A stretch of 64,000 bases of DNA from Rhabdobacter roseus (GTDB lineage: Bacteria > Bacteroidota > Bacteroidia > Cytophagales > Spirosomataceae). Below the pieces are notes generated by a model that was not told where the DNA came from, made no database searches, and saw only the letters and a list, made by a program, of their open reading frames with translations. Every line of letters starts with the position of its first letter. Positions within the stretch are counted from its first letter, which is position 1. A program made the position numbers and the translations under genes. The DNA is taken from positions 744,001-808,000 of the forward strand of contig NZ_JACHGF010000001.1 of NCBI RefSeq assembly GCF_014202275.1, given 5' to 3'. This document shows, one piece after another, positions 7,930 through 14,363 of this stretch.

Positions 7930-8358
7930 TCAGTAGAAGGGTACAGTAATGGTCGTTTCTCCTCCTTGTCCATCGGCAATCTGAATGATAAAACCTTCCA
8001 GTCCCCTGGAAATATTAACGAAGAAATCGCCAAACTGATAGGAGCCTTCTTTCAGGCCGTCCTCACCAAATTGGTCATCCACCAGTTGCCGGGATAAGCG
8101 GCTCAAAAGCTGACGATTTAAGCTTTCCGTAAAGCTTCCCAAAGCAGTCTGGCTGGTTAAGGCAGAGCGAGTAGCACTCAAAGCTTCCGGATCTTTGGTT
8201 TTGTCTTGTACCTGAGCCGAGCTCAGCATCCATTGGTAATTAAACGTATTACCTCCAAAGGCCGGGTTTTTTGCCTGGTAGATCAGGGCCTGTGCCTGCC
8301 CTGAAAAGCTACAAAGACACATCCCGACCACCCCACTAACTAAAAATAGATATTTCAT
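7930..8358 (-). CDS. csgF: CsgF-type curli assembly factor
   Basis: The 142-residue protein has a signal peptide (cleavage after GQAQA). It continues LIYQAKNPAFGGNTFNYQWM and LSSAQVQD, which matches the N-terminal pore-binding segment of CsgF (ELVYQFVNPxFGGNPxN in the Escherichia protein). CsgF plugs the CsgG channel and holds the nucleating curlin at the surface. The C-terminal half has the DFFVNISRGLEGFIIQIADG beta-structure expected of the family. It sits upstream of csgG in the usual functional pairing. A strong stem-loop between this gene and the upstream curlin gene may lower its expression relative to the fibre subunit. Confidence 0.92.
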   Translation of the reverse strand: MKYLFLVSGVVGMCLCSFSGQAQALIYQAKNPAFGGNTFNYQWMLSSAQVQDKTKDPEALSATRSALTSQTALGSFTESLNRQLLSRLSRQLVDDQFGEDGLKEGSYQFGDFFVNISRGLEGFIIQIADGQGGETTITVPFY

Positions 8359-8391
8359 GCATACAGGATTGGTTACTAGGTTAATAAGTGC

Positions 8392-8430
8392 ATCAAAGCC
8401 AAGAGGAGCAGCGCTCCTCTTGGCTTTGAT
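8392..8430 (-). terminator. Stem-loop terminator or attenuator between curlin gene and csgF
   Basis: Arms of 18 bases (8392-8409 and 8413-8430) are perfectly complementary around a 3-base loop. It lies just after the stop of the 249-residue curlin gene and before the csgF start. There is no long T-run, so it may act as a partial terminator or as a 3' stabiliser of the curlin mRNA. Confidence 0.65.
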
Positions 8431-8444
8431 GACAAAACAAAAGA

Positions 8445-9194
8445 TTAATGGTTATTTTGAATCACTTGGATAAAATTATTCATGCCGTTTTGGGTAGTAG
8501 CGCTGGTATGGTTATTGCCATATTGCTTTAATTCTCCCCGATTCTCCTTTCCGGTTTGGATGGCCACGTAAGCCAGCGTATTTCCAGCCTGGTACGACGT
8601 CAGGTAATTTGCCTCGCCCGTTTGGGTCATGGTTACCGTTTTATCATTTCCGAGCTCCTGGCCTACCAAGGCCATATTACGATTTCCCGTCTGGGTTATC
8701 GTTGCTTTATTTCGTTGTCCATCTGCATTGGAAGCTTCTACTTTGTTCTGATTCCCTTCCTGCTTAACCACCGCCATTCCATCGATGCCAAACGACTCGG
8801 CAAAGGCGTAGTTGTTATCTCCGATCTGCGTTATTTTAATAGAGGTACCTACGTTTTGCCCTAAGGAGGCAGGAAGTACATCCATGGCGGTAATGGCTAT
8901 ATTATTATCGCCGGTCTGGTACATTTCTACTTTCATTTTCTGGGCATCGAAAGAAGGGGGATTCTGAACGCCCATGTAGGTACTTGCTTTATTATTGTCT
9001 CCTATTTGTTTAATGATCACGTCATTGTTGGAGCCCTGGAGTTTTAAAAGCACATGGTTAGAAAGCCCGTCCTGATCCAGATCATAAACATTAAAGTCTC
9101 CTTGCACCTGGATGGTTGAGGTATTATCCTGGCCAAAAACACAGGTCGAGAAGGAGGCCAGCAGCAAGCATATACAGGTAGCTGATTTTTTCAT
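8445..9194 (-). CDS. Curlin-repeat amyloid subunit (CsgA/CsgB-like), long form
   Basis: The 249-residue secreted protein has a signal peptide ending CVFG. About eleven copies of the curlin signature QxGxxN follow: IKQIGDNNK, MYQTGDNNI, ITQIGDNNY, VKQEGNQNK, ITQTGNRNM, MTQTGEANY, AIQTGKENR, LKQYGNNHT, TTQNGMNNF and others. Each unit forms one strand-loop-strand rung of the curli beta-solenoid. Repeat number and length exceed the five repeats of E. coli CsgA, which points to the major fibre subunit. It lies between csgE and csgF in the same orientation. Which of the three curlins here is the nucleator cannot be decided from sequence. Confidence 0.88.
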   Translation of the reverse strand: MKKSATCICLLLASFSTCVFGQDNTSTIQVQGDFNVYDLDQDGLSNHVLLKLQGSNNDVIIKQIGDNNKASTYMGVQNPPSFDAQKMKVEMYQTGDNNIAITAMDVLPASLGQNVGTSIKITQIGDNNYAFAESFGIDGMAVVKQEGNQNKVEASNADGQRNKATITQTGNRNMALVGQELGNDKTVTMTQTGEANYLTSYQAGNTLAYVAIQTGKENRGELKQYGNNHTSATTQNGMNNFIQVIQNNH

Positions 9195-9305
9195 AGAAGC
9201 GGCACGTTGAGCGAAGGCGTTTCGGGTACTTATTTAGTAAACTTTAGTAGACCTATTTATTTTGTCGTAGCTGATAGCAAAATATCCCTCCCTAAAAAGG
9301 AAAAA

Positions 9306-9818
9306 TTAGTAAATACCCGTCCCCATCTGATCCTCGGTTCCAAGCTGGCTTTGGATCAGTTGGTAGTTGACCAGGTACTGTAGTACGGTTTGGGCGGCAT
9401 TCTCCGCTTGGGCTTCCAGAATTTCCAGGCGAGGCTGTACAAACTGCTGCCAAACAATTTGGTCCCCTACCGAGATTTCAATGATATTCGAAAGCCCAAT
9501 CGAAGGCAATTCTTCGATCTTGACCGTCAGCTCATCGATGTTCTGCTCGAAGGTAGCATTCATTTGGCCCATCGACGTTGAGTCAAGCTGGGCGCTGGTC
9601 CATTGGCGGTAAAATTCTTCATAAAAGTCGCGGCCAACTTTAGTACGGCTATTGTCCAGGATCAGCGTAGTACCGCTTTCACTCTCAATCAAAGCCTCGT
9701 CAAGGGGCCTTACGGAATATTCTTCCAGGGCTTCTTCTTCCAAAGGGGTTTCCTGAGCCAGGCAGTTCACTCCTCCTAAGGAAATGAGCAGAAATAGAAG
9801 GCGAAGTACATACCGCAT
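9306..9818 (-). CDS. csgE: CsgE-type curli periplasmic adaptor
   Basis: The 170-residue protein has a signal peptide (MRYVLRLLFLLISLGGVNCL). The CsgE domain (about 45-155) shows LILDNSRTKVGRDFYEEFYR, LTVKIEELPSIGLSNIIEIS and a QFVQPRLEILEAQAENAA segment, equivalent to the LLLDxTxSRxGxDFY and following conserved parts of Escherichia CsgE. CsgE caps the CsgG pore from the periplasm and delivers unfolded curlins. An acidic linker of about 20 residues after the signal is unlike the Escherichia protein. It lies between two curlin genes. Confidence 0.9.
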   Translation of the reverse strand: MRYVLRLLFLLISLGGVNCLAQETPLEEEALEEYSVRPLDEALIESESGTTLILDNSRTKVGRDFYEEFYRQWTSAQLDSTSMGQMNATFEQNIDELTVKIEELPSIGLSNIIEISVGDQIVWQQFVQPRLEILEAQAENAAQTVLQYLVNYQLIQSQLGTEDQMGTGIY

Positions 9819-9843
9819 GGGGCCAAGGATTACGATCCAACGA

Positions 9844-10359
9844 TCAATTTTGGGGAACGTAGAAATTAGTAGTCTCGATGATGAGTTTCATCCCGCCCGT
9901 TTGCTCAATTTTCAGAGAGGGGAGCGCTCCCAGCCCGTTGCCATTGCGGGTTAGCTCATTGCCGTCACCTCGCTGAATCACCTGAAACTGAATTCCGGAG
10001 CTGGTGGTGTTCATCAGTTGGAGCAAATTATTATTGCCGTCCTGAAGCAGGTCGTATTTGTTATTCTGGCCAGTTAAGTCCAAACGGAGCTGGTTGTTAT
10101 TTCCTACTTGTTGGGTTGTGATCAGGTTGCCGCTCCCGATGATATTGAGCATACTCTGGTTGTCCAAACCCGACTGCAAAAGTGCCACGTTACTCCCGGC
10201 CGATCCGGTGCCGCTGTAGGTAAGCCCCAACTGAGTAATGATGGCTTCGTTGGGCAAATCAAGCTGTGTGTTAAGCCCCTGTATGGTGATTTCGTTGGAT
10301 TGCTGCGCTTGTGAACAGTAACCTAGCGTAAGAAAGAGGCAGGCAAGTAGGTACTTCAT
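9844..10359 (-). CDS. Curlin-repeat protein, medium form
   Basis: The 171-residue secreted protein (signal MKYLLACLFLTLGYCSQAQ) has degenerate curlin repeats: LLQSGLDNQ, NIIGSGNLI, TQQVGNNNQ, DLTGQNNKY, LLQDGNNNL, VIQRGDGNE and IEQTGG. The repeats diverge more from QxGxxN than in the 249-residue protein, which is a feature of minor or nucleating curlins (CsgB-like), but the assignment is tentative. It is the second gene of the operon, 55 bp after the short curlin and 25 bp before csgE. Confidence 0.83.
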   Translation of the reverse strand: MKYLLACLFLTLGYCSQAQQSNEITIQGLNTQLDLPNEAIITQLGLTYSGTGSAGSNVALLQSGLDNQSMLNIIGSGNLITTQQVGNNNQLRLDLTGQNNKYDLLQDGNNNLLQLMNTTSSGIQFQVIQRGDGNELTRNGNGLGALPSLKIEQTGGMKLIIETTNFYVPQN

Positions 10360-10414
10360 AACTATATCTTAATATTTAAAATAACAATTTAGCCCCGAAA
10401 GTTACAAAAAGTTC

Positions 10415-10801
10415 TTAATTACTACCTTGCTTAATCACCACTTTATTACCAGAACCCTGTTGGGACACTTGGGCGGTGTTGCCCTGCCCCGATTGGTGTA
10501 TCTGAACCTGATGGCGGGCCTTCTGCCCGGGCAGGGTATCCTGCACCATAATCACCCGGTTGGTGCCATCCTGGATTATGGTAGTAACCAGCGTGGTAGA
10601 GTCCGAGGAGCGCTCGCTCTGTTGGATCTGGATGTTGTTTCCGGCTCCTTCCTGCGATACCTGCACGTGGTGCGGAGCCGTTACGATCACTTCTTGTTTG
10701 GACTCCATCGGTTTTGCCTTTTTGGATTTAGAAGTTTGAGCCTGAGCATTTATCGTCATGCCCAGTAAGCCCAACACAACCATTGCTATTTTTCTTTCCA
10801 T
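10415..10801 (-). CDS. Short curlin-repeat protein, first gene of curli operon
   Basis: The 128-residue secreted protein has a signal peptide, a lysine-rich spacer (SKSKKAKPMESKQE) and about four curlin units: VSQEGAGNNI, IIQDGTNRV, IHQSGQGNTA and VSQQGSGNKV. The final units are followed by the C-terminus VIKQGSN. Few repeats and a basic spacer suggest an accessory or capping subunit. It heads the operon. A run of ten C (ten G on the coding strand) lies about 80 bp upstream of its ATG. Confidence 0.78.
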   Translation of the reverse strand: MERKIAMVVLGLLGMTINAQAQTSKSKKAKPMESKQEVIVTAPHHVQVSQEGAGNNIQIQQSERSSDSTTLVTTIIQDGTNRVIMVQDTLPGQKARHQVQIHQSGQGNTAQVSQQGSGNKVVIKQGSN

Positions 10802-11376
10802 GGTACTTGTACGTAGAACATGAGTAATATGAAAGTGATACAGGTAGGGGCGCGCTACGGAAGGGTTGGGATTAAAAAGTCCCCCCCCCCGGTAGTAGCC
10901 TTACCAGGCTAGCCAAAATCTGTGTCAATGTTATATTAGTCGTGATAGCATCTGATTTATCTCATTTTATCTTCATAATATTTTAGCGTAATTCGTACGA
11001 ATTTTAAGCAAGTAGGTTGTCTGAGTTACTAGAGCAGCAACCGAGCAAGCGGATATAAAGTGTCAGCTAAAGCGCAAGTGCTTATAGATTAGTAGGTTGT
11101 CTTGGTGCCGTGCTTGTGTCTACTGATTCATTTACACTCCGGAAATCCACATAATTTTGCCTTTGAAACAAGTAAATAAATGTTTTTAAACCTTTACAAA
11201 CGTAAAGACGAAAGCGTATGCTTGCTTTATGATCAGCCCCTGGGCCCTCAACGGCGTTGGCACCTTCCTCCAACAACTAGCGAGCCAAGGTATTTGAAGA
11301 TACTTCCTGGATTGGATTCCCTGTAGAGCCACTACACAATATACTCACTACTCGCATTGAAGAACGTTATACCCAC
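10802..11376. other. Intergenic region between curli operon and divergent sigma factor
   Basis: 575 bp without a supported gene. It is AT-richer than most of the window and holds the C10 tract (10881-10890), a 12-base direct repeat (11011-11022 and 11091-11102, exactly 80 bp apart) and a match to the Bacteroidetes -7 element, TAATTTTG at 11152-11159, facing the sigma factor gene. A possible 64-codon open frame at 11082-11276 has no recognisable features. Confidence 0.6.
10881..10890. repeat. C10 homopolymer upstream of curli operon
   Basis: Ten consecutive C on the plus strand (G10 on the operon's sense strand), 80-90 bp before the first curlin start codon. Homopolymer tracts of this length are prone to slipped-strand length change. 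Confidence 0.8.
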
Positions 11377-11982
11377 ATGATACTTCTGCATCAGACGCAA
11401 AGAGAGGAGCATTTAATTCATTCGTTGCAATCCCAGGGAAGGGTGAAGGAATTAGCTGTAAAAGAGCTGATTGATCGGCACGCCGGGTATATATACCGGC
11501 TTCATCGGGATATGGGACTGGCAGAAGAAGTGCTGAAAGATATCTATACCGATACGGTTATTTCTGTGGTCCGGCAGGTTGAAGAGGGCCACTTCCGAGG
11601 CGATAGTAAGCTGTCTTCCTATTTTTTTCGCATTTTTTATTTCAAAACCATAGACTACCTGCGCAAAGAGGCACACAGCCAGAGTAGAATACTTTTTACG
11701 AACGAAGTACCCGATCTGGGCGACAGCAACTCCTGGAATGGTACGATCCACGACGGCCTGGATTCGGAAGATCGCCTTAAGCAGATTTCGGCGGTACTTA
11801 ATAAAATGTGTCCACTTTGCCGCTCACTCATCGACGACTGGATTTTAAAAGGATATACCGTCCAGGAAATGGCCGAACGCATGGGCGAAACGGACATCAG
11901 GAAATTTTCCCGAACGAAATACAAGTGTACCGAGAAGTTCAAAAGCCTTTGGAACCAGCAAATGAGGGTACTTGCTTACTAA
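11377..11982 (+). CDS. Sigma-70 family (ECF-like) RNA polymerase sigma factor
   Basis: The 201-residue protein has a sigma region 2 at about 20-95 (KELIDRHAGYIYRLHRDMGL through SSYFFRIFYFKTIDYLRKE, the core-binding and -10 helices) and a region-4-like helix-turn-helix at about 145-195 (LIDDWILKGYTVQEMAERMG). No anti-sigma gene adjoins it. It is divergent from the curli operon, which lacks a CsgD-type regulator nearby, so control of curli by this factor is an attractive guess only. Its 3' end is 1 bp from that of the convergent photolyase gene. It is distinct from the second sigma factor at 50076. Confidence 0.85.
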   Translation: MILLHQTQREEHLIHSLQSQGRVKELAVKELIDRHAGYIYRLHRDMGLAEEVLKDIYTDTVISVVRQVEEGHFRGDSKLSSYFFRIFYFKTIDYLRKEAHSQSRILFTNEVPDLGDSNSWNGTIHDGLDSEDRLKQISAVLNKMCPLCRSLIDDWILKGYTVQEMAERMGETDIRKFSRTKYKCTEKFKSLWNQQMRVLAY

Positions 11983-11983
11983 C

Positions 11984-13300
11984 TTACTCTTTCCCCAGCG
12001 CGGCCTTATACGCCTTTAGGCAGCGCTCCCGCGCCTGGGCGTGATCTACCATCGGGGGCGGATAGTCCAGGCTGTTGAGTTCCGGAATCCAGTCTCGGAG
12101 GTACTTCTGCTGCGGATCAAACTTCTGGGCTTGTGACGTAGGGTTAAAAATCCGAAAGTAAGGAGCGGCGTCGGTACCTGAGCCCGCCGCCCACTGCCAG
12201 CCGCCGTTGTTGGCGGCCAAGTCGTAGTCCAGCAGCTTGGCGGCAAAGTAGGCCTCTCCCCAGCGCCAGTCCACCAGCAAATCTTTGATTAAAAAACTAG
12301 CCGTGATCATCCGGACGCGGTTGTGCATGTAACCCGTGGCGTTGAGCTGCCGCATACCGGCGTCCACGATCGGGAAGCCCGTGCGGCCTTCGCACCACTT
12401 TTGAAACTCCTCCTCGTGGTTGCGCCAGCGTATGCGGTCATATTCGGGCCGGAAGGCCTTGCCTTCACCCACGTGCGGAAAATTCCACAAAATTTGCTGG
12501 TAGAAGTCGCGCCAGATGAGCTCGTTGAGCCAGGTACTGCTGTGGGCCTCCCCCTTTCGGGCCAGCTCCCGAATGCTCACCGTACCAAACCGCAGGTGTA
12601 CACTCAGCCGCGAAGTACCCGGAGCGGCGGGGTAGTTGCGCAGGTCGTGGTACTTTTCGAGCATTTCGCGCCGAAGAACCTTTTTGGGGAAAGGCTCTCC
12701 CGATGCTTCAAAGCCCAGGGCCTCCAGGGTAGGCAGGGGTTCGGAGGTAGCAGACAGGAAGTGGCGAAAGTACTTTTCGGTGGGGTAGGACTTTACATAA
12801 AAAGGATCTTTCGCTTTTTGCTTCCAGGCCCGGCTGTAGGGCGTAAATACCGTGTAGGGTTTGTGTTGGGTGGTCAGGATTTCGTCTTTTTCAAAAATAA
12901 CCTGGTCCTTATACGTTTTGAAGGCAATGCCCCTTTCGCGCAGCAGGGCTTCTATTTTTTTGTCGCGCTCCTGAGCGTAGGGCTCGTAGTCGTGGTTGGT
13001 GTATACTTCCGCAATGGCGTAGTCTTCCAGCAGCTGCTGCCAGGTACCTTCGGGATAGCCGTACTTGACCAGCAGCGTCGATCCTTTTTCTTTTAATTCC
13101 TCCTGAAGCTCGCCAAGTACCTGATGGATAAACTCCAGGCGGCGGTCGCGTTTGTCTTCGAGCGGGTCGAGGATATGGCGGTCAAACAAAAAAAAGGGAA
13201 GGACCGGGTAGCCACTGCGCAGCGCGTGGTACAGGCCGGCGTTATCTTGAAGACGCAGATCGCGCCGAAACCAGAAAAGAGCGATTTTTTGCCTGGACAT
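11984..13300 (-). CDS. phrB: Deoxyribodipyrimidine photolyase / cryptochrome family
   Basis: The 438-residue protein has an N-terminal antenna-binding Rossmann domain (LFWFRRDLRLQDNAGLYHAL) and a C-terminal FAD domain with LIWRDFYQQILWNFP, TGFPIVDAGMRQLNATGYMH, NRVRMITASFLIKDLLVDWR and LAANNGGWQWAAGSGTDAAP. This is the canonical class I CPD photolyase arrangement, for light-driven repair of cyclobutane pyrimidine dimers with reduced FAD. Length is typical (about 430-470). The N-terminal CPD-binding and FAD residues look intact, so an active enzyme is likely; a cryptochrome function cannot be excluded. It stands as a single gene. Confidence 0.92.
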   Translation of the reverse strand: MSRQKIALFWFRRDLRLQDNAGLYHALRSGYPVLPFFLFDRHILDPLEDKRDRRLEFIHQVLGELQEELKEKGSTLLVKYGYPEGTWQQLLEDYAIAEVYTNHDYEPYAQERDKKIEALLRERGIAFKTYKDQVIFEKDEILTTQHKPYTVFTPYSRAWKQKAKDPFYVKSYPTEKYFRHFLSATSEPLPTLEALGFEASGEPFPKKVLRREMLEKYHDLRNYPAAPGTSRLSVHLRFGTVSIRELARKGEAHSSTWLNELIWRDFYQQILWNFPHVGEGKAFRPEYDRIRWRNHEEEFQKWCEGRTGFPIVDAGMRQLNATGYMHNRVRMITASFLIKDLLVDWRWGEAYFAAKLLDYDLAANNGGWQWAAGSGTDAAPYFRIFNPTSQAQKFDPQQKYLRDWIPELNSLDYPPPMVDHAQARERCLKAYKAALGKE

Positions 13301-13387
13301 ACAAACGGGTTACGAATTTATCCCTTCGTAACCCGGCGCACAGAGGTTTTGTTTAGGTTAAGTTAAACATAAAAGGAGTAAGCTCCG

Positions 13388-13807
13388 TCAGTACAGGTCC
13401 AGCAGGTACCTCATGACATCCGTGGTAGTAACGATCCCCACCAAAGTACCTTTTTCGTCGGTGACGGGCAGGGCGTGGAACTCTTCCTGCGTAAAGATTT
13501 CGGCCACGTCGCGGATGGTTTGGTCGGCCCGGATCAGGCGCGGCTTGTGGGTCATAACCTGCTCCAGCGTCAGCATGGTCAGGACGGCTTCGTCGACACC
13601 CGCCTGGTTGTCAAACAGCGCGCTGAATGTCAGGCGATTGATGTCCGTCCGGCTAATCATGCCCACCACCTCCTGGCCGTTAAGAACGGGTACGTGGCGG
13701 ATTTTATGTTTATTGAAAAGGTCTACAACTTCGTGTAAATCATCAGCCAGGTTAACGGCAAGTACGTTTTCCGTCATAATGTGGGTGATGGGCTCGCGGC
13801 GTTTCAT
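13388..13807 (-). CDS. Two-CBS-domain protein
   Basis: The ATG at 13807 gives a 139-residue protein (MKRREPITHIMTENVLAVNL); upstream in-frame codons add a low-complexity stretch without support. Two CBS motifs are visible: ITHIMTENV...VPVLNGQEVVGMISRTDI (about 8-65) and VMTHKPRLIRADQTI...ALPVTDEKGTLVGIVTTTDV (about 78-135). A tandem pair makes a Bateman module that binds adenine nucleotides and usually regulates a partner enzyme or channel. No partner domain is fused, and no neighbour indicates the target. A GTAC-rich inverted repeat lies upstream at 13925-13967. Confidence 0.88.
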   Translation of the reverse strand: MKRREPITHIMTENVLAVNLADDLHEVVDLFNKHKIRHVPVLNGQEVVGMISRTDINRLTFSALFDNQAGVDEAVLTMLTLEQVMTHKPRLIRADQTIRDVAEIFTQEEFHALPVTDEKGTLVGIVTTTDVMRYLLDLY

Positions 13808-13924
13808 AAGCAGGGATTGGTTTGGTGAATAACTACCCCAAAAGTAAGGCGAGCTGCTACGCGCGGGCATGAGCAAAGTCAGTAGTAAACATGAGTGTGG
13901 CCCAGGTACCTGGCTGTTTAAAGA

Positions 13925-13967
13925 GAGTCCCCGAAAGTACCTTGGCGTAAGGTACTTTCGGGGACTC
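13925..13967 (-). terminator. Inverted repeat, likely terminator of the small lysine-rich gene
   Basis: Arms of 19 bases (13925-13943 and 13949-13967) pair perfectly around a 5-base loop. The structure lies 24 bp after the stop of the 37-residue gene on the minus strand and before the CBS gene. Each arm contains a GTAC in the AAGTACCTT / AAGGTACTT form. Confidence 0.6.
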
Positions 13968-13990
13968 AAGGACGTGACCAGCCGCAGCCG

Positions 13991-14104
13991 TTAGTAATCT
14001 TTCTTGCTGTCTCGTTTGGCCTTTTTCTCGGCCCGCTTGTCTTTGATGGTTTTCGTCGACTCCTTCTTAGGGCTGTTTTGCGAAGGATTTTTTCCTTTTG
14101 CCAT
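13991..14104 (-). CDS. Small lysine-rich protein, 37 residues
   Basis: The ATG at 14104 encodes MAKGKNPSQNSPKKESTKTI and ends KKDY; 13 of 37 residues are lysine and the whole is strongly basic. Short proteins with this pattern (MAKG..., then PKKE..., then KxKRxxKK) recur across Cytophagales, so I judge it real despite its length. A strong inverted repeat just downstream supports an independent transcript. Basic, disordered proteins of this size may bind RNA, DNA or ribosomes, but there is no evidence here to choose a function. Confidence 0.65.
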   Translation of the reverse strand: MAKGKNPSQNSPKKESTKTIKDKRAEKKAKRDSKKDY

Positions 14105-14363
14105 GACTTTTCTGTTTATTTAAGACTTGCTGAAAAGTACTTTAATGATCACTAAGAAATACGTGTACAGGTACTTTATTATTGAGTCCTGCCCGTTTAA
14201 ATTTCTTGAATTTCTACCGAAAGGTACCTGTTTTTTATTAAATAAAGGAAAGGCTTCCGCCGCCTGGGTACTTTGAAAGGGCAGAACTACTCTCAAAACT
14301 GGATTTTGAGCTTATTTAAGGCTATATTCACTTTTTATAACCTGACTATAACGAAGCTTCTCT

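Noticed and set aside
11011-11102. 12-base direct repeat at 80-bp spacing as an insertion-sequence remnant
   Set aside because: There is no transposase fragment or inverted terminal repeat between or around the copies.
11082-11276. 64-codon minus-strand open frame in the curli-sigma intergenic region
   Set aside because: No conserved motif, no signal, in AT-rich DNA with likely promoter elements.
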